Shown: positions 14,329 to 23,627, counted from the first letter of the stretch. The stretch is DNA of 34,459 bases from Thermoplasmata archaeon (GCA_021827405.1 JAKAVY010000018.1:1-34459); one strand, 5' to 3'. Notes: a model not told the origin generated them from the letters alone. A program made the numbers and translations.

Positions 14329-16149
14329 ATGGAATACAAATGGACGGTCCTTTCGAACACGACCCTCGGGGGCTTGCTCGCCTCCATCGACGGCTCGATC
14401 CTGTTGATCGCCATGCCGGTGGTCTTCCGGGGCCTCGGGGTCAACCCCTTCTATCAGGCGAACTTCCCCCTGCTCATCTGGCTACTGCTCGGCTACGGGA
14501 TCGTGACCGCCACCCTCCTCGTGACCGTGGGGCGCCTTTCCGACATGCTCGGACGGGCGCGGATGTACAACCTGGGGTTCGCCATCTTCTCCACCGGCTC
14601 GATCCTGCTCTTCGTCGAGCCCTGGCAGGGGGCGGCCGGAGGATGGGCCCTCGTCTTCTTCCGTCTCATCCAGGCGGTGGGGGCCTCGTTCCTCTTTGCG
14701 AACTCCGCCGCCCTGCTCACCGATGCCTTCCCCCCGGGAGAGCGGGGAAAGGCCATGGGAGTGAACCAGATCGCCTTCATCGGCGGCTCGCTCATCGGGC
14801 TCGTGGTCGGCGGGATCCTGGCCGGGATCCCCAACCTTACCTTCGGACCCTTCGTCCTGCCCACCTGGCGTCTCATCTTCCTGGTGAGCGTCCCGGTCGG
14901 GGTCTTCGGTACCCTCTGGGCGTACTGGAGGCTCCACGAGATCTCGGTTCGCCTCTCGGGCCAGAAGCTGGACCCCCTGGGGAACTTTGCCTTCGCCGGT
15001 GGGCTCACCCTCCTCCTGGTGGGGATCACCTACGGCCTCCTCCCGTACGGCGGCTCCAGCACGGGCTGGGGGTCCCCCTGGGTCCTCAGCGCGCTGGCCG
15101 CCGGAGCGGGACTCCTGCTGGTCTTCCTCTTCGTCGAACTGCGGGTGCCCGACCCCATGTTCCGCCTGGACTTCTTCAAGATCCGCGCCTTTGCCGCCGG
15201 TACTTCGGCGAGCCTCCTCGGCTCCTTGGCCCGGGGAGGCCTCATGCTCACCTTGGTGGTCTGGTTCCAGGGGATCTGGCTCCCCCTGCACGGATACAGC
15301 TTCGCGGAGACCCCGTTCTGGGCGGGGATCCTGATGATGCCCATGATCGCCGGGTTCCTCGTCTCCGGGCCGGTGAGCGGCTGGCTTTCCGACCGGACCG
15401 GGGCGCGACCCCTGGCCACGACCGGTCTCGTCATCGCGGCGGCGGCCTTCTTCGCGCTATCGTTCGAGCCGGTGGACTTCGTCTATTGGCAGGTGGGGGT
15501 CCTCCTCTTCGTCAATGGATGTGGCATGGGGATGTTCGCGGCTCCCAACGCCTCCGCCGTGATGAGCTCGGTCCCCGCCGAGAACCGGGGAGCGGCCTCC
15601 GGGATGCTGGCCACCTTGCAGAACGCCGGGCAACAGATGTCCCTGGCCATCTTCTTCACCATCATCATCGTCGGGCTCGCGTCCGGCCTCGGGCCCGGGG
15701 CGAGCTCGATCCTGGGCGGGGCGGGAGTCCCGCCCGGGGACACGGTCATCCTCAGCCAGCTCATCGGCGCCAACCCGACCGGCGCGCTCTTCGGGGCCTT
15801 CCTGGGGCAAAACCCTCTGTCCACGATCCTGGCCCTGGCCCCCTCCATCCCCGGCTGGGTCCCCTTGTCCCCCTCGGTCACGTCGAGCCTGCTCGCCCCG
15901 CACTTCTTCGCCGCCGCGGTGTCCACGGGTTTCGGCTCGGCCATCTCCGGGGCGTTCGTGGTGGCCGGTTCGCTCACGCTGGTGGCCGCCCTGGTCTCCT
16001 CCCTGCGGGGAGGGCGATACGTCCACGGCGACCTCCTGCCGGCTCGAACGCGCCGGAAGGACCGGCACCCGGTCGGCACGTCGGCCACAGGGCCCCCATC
16101 CGGGGTGGTGCCGCCTGCCCCTTCGGAACCGTCGCAGAGGGGCTCCTGA
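14329..16149 (+). CDS. MFS transporter, DHA2 (EmrB/QacA) type
   Basis: A 606-residue integral membrane protein with about 14 predicted helices, the number typical of DHA2 drug:proton antiporters. Seen: ASIDGSILLIAMPVVFRGLG in helix 1 (family motif LDxTIVNVALPxI), motif A GRLSDMLGRARMYN after helix 2, a helix-5 segment IGGSLIGLVVGGILAG (motif C-like) and a second-half GCGMGMFAAPNASAVMSSVP with RGAASGM after it. It probably exports drugs or other toxic organic compounds from the cytoplasm using the proton gradient. The ATG follows a GGAGGGTAGGGGGAG purine stretch. It has no obvious adaptor gene beside it, as expected for a one-membrane archaeon. Confidence 0.9.
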   Translation: MEYKWTVLSNTTLGGLLASIDGSILLIAMPVVFRGLGVNPFYQANFPLLIWLLLGYGIVTATLLVTVGRLSDMLGRARMYNLGFAIFSTGSILLFVEPWQGAAGGWALVFFRLIQAVGASFLFANSAALLTDAFPPGERGKAMGVNQIAFIGGSLIGLVVGGILAGIPNLTFGPFVLPTWRLIFLVSVPVGVFGTLWAYWRLHEISVRLSGQKLDPLGNFAFAGGLTLLLVGITYGLLPYGGSSTGWGSPWVLSALAAGAGLLLVFLFVELRVPDPMFRLDFFKIRAFAAGTSASLLGSLARGGLMLTLVVWFQGIWLPLHGYSFAETPFWAGILMMPMIAGFLVSGPVSGWLSDRTGARPLATTGLVIAAAAFFALSFEPVDFVYWQVGVLLFVNGCGMGMFAAPNASAVMSSVPAENRGAASGMLATLQNAGQQMSLAIFFTIIIVGLASGLGPGASSILGGAGVPPGDTVILSQLIGANPTGALFGAFLGQNPLSTILALAPSIPGWVPLSPSVTSSLLAPHFFAAAVSTGFGSAISGAFVVAGSLTLVAALVSSLRGGRYVHGDLLPARTRRKDRHPVGTSATGPPSGVVPPAPSEPSQRGS

Positions 16150-16387
16150 TCCCCCGGTCCCCCTTTTCCTCCCAGCGGCGAGGCCGGCCCAGCGGTCCCT
16201 TGCCCGGGGAGTCCACCCCCTTCGGGACCTCGCGAGCTCTTCCCCAGTCGCTCTCCCCCCTGGGGCCCTCCCTGAAGGACGGCGGCGCGGGAGGGGGCCC
16301 GGCTCCTCTCCCCTCGGGGGGTCCGGGGGGGGACGTCCACACGCTCTCTGGCCGGCCCTCACCGCGGCCCAGCCCCGGGAGAGACCG

Positions 16388-17152
16388 TCAGCCCGAGGAG
16401 GTGGGCTCCGCAGCGAACGTGGAGTACCCGCCATCGACCGGGATGGTCGCTCCGGTGATCCACCGCCCTTCGTCCCCCAGGAGATAGGAGACCATCCGGG
16501 CCACTTCCCAGGAGCCGCTCCCACTGGCGTTGGCCAAAGGGAGCGGGCGTCCCACGTCCGGGGGGTCCAACGAGGGGAGGTCGTGTTCCATCGTCCCGGG
16601 AAGTACCGCGTTGACCCGGATCCCGTAGGGTCGGTAATCCCGGGCGAGCTTCCGCGTCAGGTCGACCAGTCCACCCTTGGCTACGCAATACGCGACGTTG
16701 CCGGACCAACGCACCCGGTCGGCCGCCGAGACCAGCACCAGCGACCCTCGCCGCCGCTCCAGGAGGAGCGGGAGGACGGCCCGGCCCACCCGGAAGATGG
16801 CGTCGAGATTGGACCGGAGCCCTTCCGTCCATTCTTGGTCGGTGGTCTTGTGAAGGAGCGTGTCCCCCGCGATCCAGCGCCCCGTCTGGAGACAGGCGCC
16901 GTCCAGGGGTCCGGCCTCCTTCAGGGCCGTGCTCACCAGCCGGTCCACGTCCTCGGCCTCGCTGAGGTCCCCCTGGAACGGACGGAGCGCCCACCCCCGG
17001 GCCCGGGCATGGGCCTCCACCGGGGCCAGGCTATCGCGTCGGCGCGCCACCGCCACCACGGTCGCGCCTTGGGAGGCCAAAAGCGCGGTCACGGCAGAAC
17101 CCAGCCCGCTTCCCACCCCGGCCACCAAGAACACGCGACCCTTCATCGTCAT
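16388..17152 (-). CDS. Short-chain dehydrogenase/reductase
   Basis: A 254-residue classical SDR. Seen: the cofactor loop AGVGSGLG at 11-18 (family form TGxxxGxG), the acidic GDLSEAEDVDRLV after it, Asn115, and the catalytic Ser142, Tyr155 and Lys159 (YCVAK). The C-terminal VNAVLPGTM and GRWITGATIPVDGGY are standard. The strand-two VVAVARRRD with several Arg suggests NADP(H). It belongs to the FabG-like group, reducing a carbonyl or oxidising an alcohol, and the substrate is unknown. I chose the ATG at 17152, just upstream of the first beta strand. The longer frame adds 31 residues without domain signal. It converges with the MFS gene. Confidence 0.9.
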   Translation of the reverse strand: MTMKGRVFLVAGVGSGLGSAVTALLASQGATVVAVARRRDSLAPVEAHARARGWALRPFQGDLSEAEDVDRLVSTALKEAGPLDGACLQTGRWIAGDTLLHKTTDQEWTEGLRSNLDAIFRVGRAVLPLLLERRRGSLVLVSAADRVRWSGNVAYCVAKGGLVDLTRKLARDYRPYGIRVNAVLPGTMEHDLPSLDPPDVGRPLPLANASGSGSWEVARMVSYLLGDEGRWITGATIPVDGGYSTFAAEPTSSG

Positions 17153-17210
17153 CGCTCTCCCCAGGCCCGCCCCCCTTTGTCCCTTTCCCCCGACCGAGAA
17201 GCCGGGAAGA

Positions 17211-18067
17211 TCACAGGCCGGGAAGACGCGTTTGGCTCCCGCCACCGGGGGCCCGGACGGACCGGCCGAAATCCACGGGAGGGAACCCGAGCATCTCCCG
17301 GAAGAGGTTCACCGACGCCGGCGCGAAGCCCGCGAAGTGGTTGTTGAAGTACACGAAGATCTCCCGGACCGAGCCCCGTACCTCGGTCAGCGTCCTCGCG
17401 TACTCCCGGAGGGTCCCGGAGCGGTCCACCTGGACCTCCCCGTGCCGGACCTCGGGGACGGTGGTGTGGTCCCCGATGAACCGGACGTAGACGAAGTCCG
17501 CCGTCACGACCGGGGGAATGGCCAGGTAGGTGAGGTAGGACCAGGTAAGCGCCATCCCCCGGTCCGTCAAACGTCGTCGCAGCCTCTCCCAGGGGGCTCC
17601 GCGATACCAGCCGGCGTCCCTTAGCTCGACGGCGTACCGGGGACCGGAAGGCAAGGCCTCCAGGAAGGTCGCCAGGGATCGCTCGCTCCTTGCGGGTCTG
17701 AACCCGGGGGGGAACTGGGCCAAGAGCGGCCCCTCCTTCGCCCCGAGCAGCGCCGCGGCGCCCACGAACGCCTCGAGCCTCTCCCGGGCGGCCGGAGACT
17801 TAAGTTCCAGCAGGTCGCGTGTGACCTTCAGCGAGAAGGTGAAGCCCGGGGGGTCACCTGCGCCCATCGCCGCACCAGCCCGGCCGAGGGCTCACGGTAG
17901 TAGGTCGCGTCCACCTCCACGGTGTCGTAGAGCCCGGCATAGAGCCGGAGGCGCTCCCCGTCCCCGAGCTTTTCCGGGTAGACCCGGCCCCACCACGCCG
18001 GGGAGGTCCAGGAGGAACAGCCGATCCTTAACCTCGCTTCCACAGGGAGCCGAGAACCCGCTCGCAC
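17211..18067 (-). pseudogene. DUF72 (YecE-like) protein split by a frameshift in a C-run
   Basis: Two adjacent frames together make one DUF72 protein. The first (18067 to about 17852) carries RLRIGCSSWTSPAWWGRVYP and DTVEVDATYYREPSAGLVRR, the usual N-terminus. The second carries PGFTFSLKVTRDL, AVELRDAGWY and YVRFIGDH up to the end at 17211, with FVYFNNHFAGFAP near the C-terminus. They meet at a run of six Cs on the minus strand (17851-17856), and seven would restore the full frame of about 285 residues. It is either a real slip mutation or a sequencing error. DUF72 is a TIM-barrel family of unclear function. A GTG at 18043 is an alternative start. Confidence 0.8.
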
Positions 18068-18143
18068 AAACCCTTTGGGCCGCCCTCACCCCTCCGTTGG
18101 AAGGCGCGCTTCCCCGGAGGTAGGGTCGCGCCGCCCGCCCGCC

Positions 18144-19058
18144 TCAGGGCGAGGCCCGGGCCTCCTCCCCGTAACGGCCCTCCGGGAGGAGCAGGGCCCG
18201 CGCAGCCGCCCGCTCCAAGAGCCGTTCCCGTTCGGGGTTTACCCGGACCCGATGGCTCAGATAGTCCGTGACCCGCTGGTAGGCTTCCCACCGGGTCACC
18301 TCCCCCCACAGGAGGCTACCGAAGTGTTCCGGTAGGTCCCGGAGCACCGGCTCCACATGCCGCGCCGGCATTCCCGCCCTGAGGAGCGCGGGGCCCACTT
18401 CTCCGGTGGGGATCCGTTGTGCCATCGCCTGCCCATAGAGCTCGAGGACCCCCTGGAAGCGGGCCAGCACCCGGTCCAAGGCGGCCTGGAGCTGCGCGAG
18501 AAGGTCGCGACTGGAGTTCAGGTGGCATGCCCTCAGGTCCACGAGGGACTCGTTCAACCCCGCGTAGAGCTGGTTGGTGCAGGCCAGCCGGAGCGCGAAG
18601 GACTCCACCCGGACCGCCCAAGAACCGTCCAGGGAGTTGAGGACCCGGAGACCCGGATAGAACTCCTCCCCGTCCGCCAGCTCGAACTTCCGACCGAGGA
18701 CGAGCTTCCCTTCGAACCGGCGGCCACCGGCGTAGAGCCGGAAGGACTCCCGGGCGAAGGAGGAGGTCTCCGAAAGGTCCCCAGGGCGGCCCAAGGTCTT
18801 CCCCAGGTGACGCAGCGCCTCCGCCACCGCTCGGTGCTGGACCAGACCGTAGCGATGCCCGACCACGGAGACCACCTCCTGGGTGTCCTCCCGCTCCACC
18901 CCCTGGTATCCCGGGATCGGGTGCCCCGCCCAGTCCCAAACGGGAACCATGCGGTAGAGAGGCAGGTCGTCCGGGTCTCGGATCTCCGGGCCAGCCCCCG
19001 GAGCAGGGGGGGCTCGCGGCAAGGCGGTCGTCGGGATGAGCTCAGAGGGTGCCGTCAT
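18144..19058 (-). CDS. DUF932 protein (phage/plasmid-type)
   Basis: A 304-residue protein of the DUF932 family. Seen: VWDWAGHPIPGYQGV, then VSVVGHRYGLVQHRAVAEAL (family form VSxxYxxVxNxEaxxxxd) and GRRFEGKLVLGRKF. LRVLNSLDGSWAVRVESFAL follows (family form xxnSHDGSxAxxxxxxxxRxVCxNqL), then LACTNQLYAGL. The C-terminal half is helical. Known: DUF932 is common on plasmids and phages but its function is not established. Here it sits between chromosomal-looking genes. The first 30 residues are Pro/Ala-rich and may be disordered. Confidence 0.85.
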   Translation of the reverse strand: MTAPSELIPTTALPRAPPAPGAGPEIRDPDDLPLYRMVPVWDWAGHPIPGYQGVEREDTQEVVSVVGHRYGLVQHRAVAEALRHLGKTLGRPGDLSETSSFARESFRLYAGGRRFEGKLVLGRKFELADGEEFYPGLRVLNSLDGSWAVRVESFALRLACTNQLYAGLNESLVDLRACHLNSSRDLLAQLQAALDRVLARFQGVLELYGQAMAQRIPTGEVGPALLRAGMPARHVEPVLRDLPEHFGSLLWGEVTRWEAYQRVTDYLSHRVRVNPERERLLERAAARALLLPEGRYGEEARASP

Positions 19059-19166
19059 GGGGTTCCCTTCCCCTTCCCCAGCGTAGATCGGGGTCCTGAA
19101 ATTCTGGGTGCTCGATGGGGCCCCCCGGGGATGGGGGGGCGCCCTCGGTCGGAGGACCCTCGCAAT

Positions 19167-19174
19167 CTTATATC
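19167..19174 (+). promoter_or_regulatory. TATA box for the Hyf/Ehr-type operon
   Basis: CTTATATC is an isolated AT-rich element in a GC-rich intergenic region, about 110 bases before the first gene of the six-gene operon. Transcription would start near 19197, giving an untranslated leader of about 85 bases. No second promoter is visible within the operon. Confidence 0.55.
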
Positions 19175-19280
19175 CCCGGGATGTTCGGCGGCGTTGGCGG
19201 TGGCGTCCGCCAGCCGGGGAACCCCCCGGTGAAACGCCCTCGGGGCCGATGACGCCTACCTACCCCAACGGTAGGCCAGC

Positions 19281-20237
19281 ATGGACCCCACCACACAGAT
19301 CGTCAACGCGCTGCAGGCGGCCACGGTCCTGCTCCTCTCCCCCCTCCTCGCCGGAATCGCCGGGAAGGTCAAGGGCCTCACGGAATCCCGGGTAGGCCCG
19401 CCGGTCCTGCAACCCTACTACGACCTCGCCAAGTACCTGCGGAAGGAGACCTTGGTCCCCGCCGGGTCCTCCCGGCTCTTCCTGGTCGCCCCCTTCGTGG
19501 CCTTCGGCGCATACCTGGTCATCTCCGTGGTCGTCCCCATCATCACCCCGTACCCGCTCCCCTACGCCTCCACCGTGGACTTCCTGGGAGGCGGGCTCCT
19601 CTTCGGTCTCGCCGGGTTGGTCACCCTCCTCGCCGCCCTGGCGGCCGGGAGCAACTACACGGCGCTCGGCGCCAGCCGGAGCGTCTCCTTCAGCGCGCTG
19701 GGGGAACCGACGCTCATCGTGGTCTTCTTCGGTGTGGCCGTGATCACCGGCACCAACAATCCCTACGTGACCAACAACCTCCTGGCCTCCTCCCTCTCGG
19801 CGTACCTCTCCCCCACCCATCTCCTCGTGGTGGCCGCCTTCTTCCTGCTCCTCCTGGCCGAGACCGGAAAGCTCCCGGTGGAGAGCTCGGGCCTGATGGA
19901 GCTCGGGATGCTCGAGGAGGGCCGGACCTTCGGTCACTCCGGCCGGCTCCTGGGGCTGTTCCGCTGGAACGGCTGGATGAAGCAGTTCCTGCTCTATTCC
20001 GTCTTCGTCAACGTCTTCGCCCTCCCCTGGGGGATGTCGGCCGTCGTGAGCGTCCCGGGGGCCCTCGAGAACATCGCCCTCCTCCTCGGGAAGCTCCTCC
20101 TGGTGGTGGGGGTGGTCGCCGCGGTGGAGGCCACCCTCGCCAAGGTACGGCTCTTCAAGATCCGGGACTTCCTCGCCCTGTCCTTCTCCCTGGCCATCCT
20201 GTCCATCTTCGTTTACGTCGTGGTGGGGGTGCCCTAG
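19281..20237 (+). CDS. hyfC: HyfC/HycD-like membrane subunit (NuoH homologue)
   Basis: A 318-residue membrane protein with about eight helices, homologous to NuoH of complex I and HycD/HyfC/EchB of group 4 hydrogenases. Seen: the conserved loop ESRVGPPVLQPYYDLAKYLR near the N-terminus (family form RxGPxxxQPxxDxxKLLxKE) and AETGKLPVESS in the middle, an acidic motif thought to lie on the proton/coupling path near the quinone-site equivalent. VKGLTESRVGP follows the first helix. It anchors the peripheral arm and links electron transfer to ion movement. It is the first gene of the operon, and the next gene starts directly at its stop codon. Confidence 0.92.
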   Translation: MDPTTQIVNALQAATVLLLSPLLAGIAGKVKGLTESRVGPPVLQPYYDLAKYLRKETLVPAGSSRLFLVAPFVAFGAYLVISVVVPIITPYPLPYASTVDFLGGGLLFGLAGLVTLLAALAAGSNYTALGASRSVSFSALGEPTLIVVFFGVAVITGTNNPYVTNNLLASSLSAYLSPTHLLVVAAFFLLLLAETGKLPVESSGLMELGMLEEGRTFGHSGRLLGLFRWNGWMKQFLLYSVFVNVFALPWGMSAVVSVPGALENIALLLGKLLLVVGVVAAVEATLAKVRLFKIRDFLALSFSLAILSIFVYVVVGVP

Positions 20238-20888
20238 GTGCTCCCCACCTCCGACGTGGAGGCCCTGGTGGGCCTGGGGATCCTGCTCACGGCCCTCTAC
20301 CTCCAGTCCGAGTCGTTCGTGGGGCCCCTGGTGGACGCCATCGCGCTGCAATCCCTCCTGGTCTCCATCCTCCTGGGCTACCTGGCCTGGGTCGACCACG
20401 ACCCCGCCCTGGCCCTCCTGGCGGGGCTGGCGGTGGCGATCCGCGTCCTCCTCATCCCTTACATCCTAAGGCGGCAGATCCGCGCCTTCCGCTGGCGGTT
20501 CCGGGAGCTGGGGGCCTCCCAGCGGGTCGCCTCCCACGCGCTGGCGGCCGTGGCCGTGGCCATCGTGGCCTGGTTCATCTTCCAGCAGACCTTGGGGCCG
20601 GGCCTGCCTCCGGTCCCCGGCGGCGCCTTCCCCTTCGTCCTCCTCCTGGAGGGCCTCCTCATGCTCTCCACCCGGACGAACACGTTGGTCCAGGTGATGG
20701 GCTACCTGGAGGAGGAGAACGCTGTGGTCTACGCCGGCGCGCTCTTCGCCGGGGGTTTCCCCCTCTTCCTGGAGGTGGTGATCTTCCTGGACGTCCTCGG
20801 CGTGGTCCTGGTGGCGGTCATCCTCTCCATCCAACGTAGCGTGGTCGGCGTGCCCGAGGAGGAGTACCTCGAGGAGCTCACGGGATGA
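20238..20888 (+). CDS. hyfE: HyfE-like membrane subunit
   Basis: A 216-residue membrane protein with six to seven helices, of the hydrogenase-4 component E family (the N-terminal part is NuoK-like). Seen: ESFVGPLVDAIALQSLLVSI (an equivalent of the acidic helix), RVLLIPYILRRQIR, then STRTNTLVQVMGYLEEENAV, the most conserved stretch of the family (xxxTRTNxLxQVxGFLxxENGI). The start is a GTG immediately after the TAG of hyfC, with no gap. It bridges the large antiporter-like subunits in the membrane arm. Its stop overlaps the next start (ATGA). Confidence 0.9.
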   Translation: MLPTSDVEALVGLGILLTALYLQSESFVGPLVDAIALQSLLVSILLGYLAWVDHDPALALLAGLAVAIRVLLIPYILRRQIRAFRWRFRELGASQRVASHALAAVAVAIVAWFIFQQTLGPGLPPVPGGAFPFVLLLEGLLMLSTRTNTLVQVMGYLEEENAVVYAGALFAGGFPLFLEVVIFLDVLGVVLVAVILSIQRSVVGVPEEEYLEELTG

Positions 20889-22321
20889 TCCTGTCCTCCT
20901 CGCTCCTCTGGCTCTACCTCGTGCTCCTCGCGCCGGCGAGCGGGGCCGTCCTCAGCCAGGTCCCGTATCCGCGCCTGAGCGAATCCATCGCCCGGGGGAC
21001 CTCGCTCTTGGCCCTGGCCGCCGGGACCGCCCTCCTCATCCTCCCCGGGGAGGGGCTCTTCGGTCCGTACTTCGGGCTCGACCGGTTGAGCGACCTCTTC
21101 CTCTTCCTGGTGGCGGCCGTCTACGCCTCCTCCACCTGGTTCTCCCGGGGTTATCTTGCCCACGTCCACCGGCCGTTCCTCACCCCTGAACGGTACTACG
21201 GGCTCCTGGGGGCCTTTGCCCTCGCCATGCTGTTCACCCTGAGCGTGAGCGACCTCGGGCTCATGTGGATCGGGGTGGAGGGGACCACCGTCGCCAGCGC
21301 CCTGCTCATCGTCCTGGAACGCAGGCCGACCAGCGTCGAGGCGGCCTGGCGCTACACCATCATCGCGTCGGCCGGGCTCACCCTGAGCCTCTTCGCCCTG
21401 CTCCTGCTCTACCGGGAGACCGGCACGCTGGACGCCTTCACCCTGGCGGCCCACCCCCCGCCGCTGACCAGCTCCTTGATCCTCGTGGTGGGGCTGGCGC
21501 TGGTGGGGTACGGCACCAAGGTGGGGCTCTTCCCCATGCACACCTGGCTTCCCGACGCCCATTCGGAGGCCCCCTCGCCGGTCTCGGCGCTCTTCTCCGG
21601 TGTCCTGCTCCCCACCGCTCTCTACGCCTTCCTCCGGGTGTACGACGTGGTCCCTGAGCCCGTGCCCGCGGACCTCAAGGACCTGGTGCTCACCTTCGGT
21701 CTCGTCACGGCCGTGGTCGCGGCCTTCCTCCTCCAGCAGCAGCGGTCGTTCAAGCGGATGCTCGCCTACTCCAGCATGGAGAACATGGGCGTGGCCACCG
21801 TGGGGGTGGGCCTGGGGGGACTCGCGCTCTACGGGGCCCTCCTTCTCCTGGTGGCCCACGCCTTTGCGAAGTCCTCCGCCTTCTACAGCGCCGGGACCGT
21901 CCTGCGCCGCGTGGGGACCCCCCAGATGAGCCAGGTACGGGACCTCCGCCACCGCCTGCCGGCGACGAGCGCGGCCTGGGCGCTCTCCGGCCTCGCGGTG
22001 ACGGGTACGCCCCCGTTCGGCACGTTCTTCGGCGAGCTCTTCATCCTCTCGGGGGCCATCGCCACCGGGGAGCTCGCCGTGGCGGGAGTGCTCCTCCTGG
22101 CCTTGGTGGTTGCCTTCCTCGGGGTCAACGCCCAGCTGGGCCGGATGATCTTCCTGGAGGACCCCCAGGGGCCTTCGTCCCCTCTCCCCGAGAGCCTGGG
22201 GGAGACCTTCCTTCCCTGGGGGAACGTGCTCGTGGCCCTCCTCCTCGGGCTGGTGAGCCTGCCGTACCTCTCGGACGCCATCCGTGCCGCGGCCGCGATC
22301 GTCCCGGGAGGGCTCCCGTGA
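20885..22321 (+). CDS. hyfF: HyfF-like antiporter-type subunit (NuoL/M/N homologue)
   Basis: A 478-residue membrane protein with about 14 helices, related to NuoL/M/N and MrpA/D. Seen: DLGLMWIGVEGTTVASALLI (the conserved Glu-bearing helix), GTKVGLFPMHTWLPDAHSEA with PSPVSALFSGVLLP after it (the most conserved stretch, with the Lys and WLPxAH motif) and RSFKRMLAYSSMENMGVATV (family form LKRxLAYSSIxxxG). The charged residues of the proton channel are kept, so ion pumping should be possible. The ATG overlaps the hyfE stop and its own stop overlaps the next start (GTGA). Confidence 0.92.
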   Translation: MILSSSLLWLYLVLLAPASGAVLSQVPYPRLSESIARGTSLLALAAGTALLILPGEGLFGPYFGLDRLSDLFLFLVAAVYASSTWFSRGYLAHVHRPFLTPERYYGLLGAFALAMLFTLSVSDLGLMWIGVEGTTVASALLIVLERRPTSVEAAWRYTIIASAGLTLSLFALLLLYRETGTLDAFTLAAHPPPLTSSLILVVGLALVGYGTKVGLFPMHTWLPDAHSEAPSPVSALFSGVLLPTALYAFLRVYDVVPEPVPADLKDLVLTFGLVTAVVAAFLLQQQRSFKRMLAYSSMENMGVATVGVGLGGLALYGALLLLVAHAFAKSSAFYSAGTVLRRVGTPQMSQVRDLRHRLPATSAAWALSGLAVTGTPPFGTFFGELFILSGAIATGELAVAGVLLLALVVAFLGVNAQLGRMIFLEDPQGPSSPLPESLGETFLPWGNVLVALLLGLVSLPYLSDAIRAAAAIVPGGLP

Positions 22322-23622
22322 GCGCTCTCCCAGAGGGGCCTCCGTCCCCGGGGATGACGGGGGAGCGGTCGCTGAGCTACCTCCCCCAGGACCGGTCCTT
22401 CGCGCTGTTCACCGATCATCTCGCCCGCCAGAGCGTCCGGGGGAGCGTCGCGGAGCTGACGGGCCAGGACCTCCGGGTGGCTCGGAACTGGCGGTCCTCG
22501 GTCACGGAGCCCTGGGTCCTGGAGCTCGGGGAGGAGGTTGAGGGGTATGGGACCTTCCGATTCCCGTACGGACCGTTCTCCATGGGGGTGCCGGAGGCCG
22601 GCACCTTCGAGATCGTGACCTACGGGGAACGCATACTGGAAGTGCTCCCGGGGTTCGGCCAGAAGCCCCGGGGCATCCTCGGAAGCCTCCCCGGCCTGCC
22701 TTTGGAGGATGCGGCCCTACGGGTAGAGCGCTTGGCCGGGCCCTACAGTGCATCCCATGCCTCGGCCTTCCTCTTCGCCACGGAGGCGGCCGCGGGCACG
22801 CCCCTTCCAAGCCTGGAGGCCCACGTCCGCGCCGTCGCCCAGGAGCTCCAGCGGGTCTACAACCACCTGCATGTGCTCGCCCGCCTCGCCGAGGCGGCCA
22901 GCCAGAACGTGGGCCAGGCCCAGACCCACGCCCTGGCGGAAGATCTCCTTCGGCTCGCCAGCCGGCACTTCGGCCACCGGTGGCTCTTTGGCGCCCTCCT
23001 CCCCCGGGGTCCCTCCCGCCATCTCGAGCCCTCCGACCGCTCGGGGCTCGCCCGGTCGCTCTCGGGCCTCGGGGCCCGGTTCGAGGCGCTCTGGGAGCTC
23101 TTCCAGGGGTCCCGTACCTTCGTGGACCGGCTCCAGGGCACCGGCCGGGTCACCCGGTCGCAGGCCGTGATGTGGGGAGCGGTGGGCCCGGTCCTCCGGG
23201 CCAGCGGCGTTCCCTGGGACGACCGCCTCCGCGACCCGTCGCCCCCCTACCGGGACCTCTTCCTTCCCTTGGCCCACCAGAGCGAGGGGGACGCCCTGGC
23301 CCGGACGTTGGTCCGTGTGGAGGAGGTCCGTTCCAGCCTGCTCCTCCTGGAGCAGCTGTTGGACCGCTGGCCGGGGGGAGGGACGATCGACCCGGCCCCG
23401 GCGGTCGCCCCCGGGCGCGGCCTCGCCCGGTGCGAGGCCCCCAGCGGGGACCTGGTCTGGGATGTCCGGGTGAGGGACGGGAAGGTCCTCGAGGCCGGTT
23501 TCCGCAGCCCCAGCCAGGCGAACTGGCCGCTCTTCGCCCTCGCCTGTCGCCAGAGCGTCTTCACGGACTTCCACTTCACGCTGGAGAGCTTCGGCCTCTC
23601 GTTCGCCGAGACGGATGGGTGA
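22318..23622 (+). CDS. HyfG/HycE-like large subunit without the [NiFe] cysteines
   Basis: A 434-residue relative of the NuoD/hydrogenase large subunit with a short N-terminal extension. Seen: PYGPFSMGVPEAGTFEIV and YGERILEVLPGFGQKPRGI (family form PxGPxHPxxxEPxxF and GYxHRGIE). ERLAGPY at 138-143 follows, where hydrogenases have ERICGIC, so both Cys are replaced (Ala140, Tyr143). At the C-terminus, SFGLSFAETDG replaces the usual DPCxxC. The remaining Cys are not in ligand positions. Known: energy-converting hydrogenase-related (Ehr) complexes have the same loss. The subunit should not make or use hydrogen, and could instead shape a site for another electron acceptor or only transmit conformational changes. 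Its GTG start overlaps the previous stop. Confidence 0.88.
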   Translation: MSALPEGPPSPGMTGERSLSYLPQDRSFALFTDHLARQSVRGSVAELTGQDLRVARNWRSSVTEPWVLELGEEVEGYGTFRFPYGPFSMGVPEAGTFEIVTYGERILEVLPGFGQKPRGILGSLPGLPLEDAALRVERLAGPYSASHASAFLFATEAAAGTPLPSLEAHVRAVAQELQRVYNHLHVLARLAEAASQNVGQAQTHALAEDLLRLASRHFGHRWLFGALLPRGPSRHLEPSDRSGLARSLSGLGARFEALWELFQGSRTFVDRLQGTGRVTRSQAVMWGAVGPVLRASGVPWDDRLRDPSPPYRDLFLPLAHQSEGDALARTLVRVEEVRSSLLLLEQLLDRWPGGGTIDPAPAVAPGRGLARCEAPSGDLVWDVRVRDGKVLEAGFRSPSQANWPLFALACRQSVFTDFHFTLESFGLSFAETDG

Positions 23623-23627
23623 GGAAG

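Noticed and set aside
14193-16487. 764-codon plus-strand open frame over the MFS gene
   Set aside because: The product is Pro/Arg/Gly-rich, whereas the other frame gives a clear 14-helix transporter with family motifs.
19260-20399. 379-codon minus-strand frame opposite hyfC and hyfE
   Set aside because: Glu/Gly/His-rich shadow of hydrophobic membrane-protein codons, with no homology signal.
20729-21952. 407-codon minus-strand frame opposite hyfF
   Set aside because: Same antisense artefact as the one opposite hyfC.
22318-23622. A true [NiFe]-hydrogenase large subunit
   Set aside because: The CxxC ligand pairs at both ends are absent, so no [NiFe] centre can be bound in the usual way.
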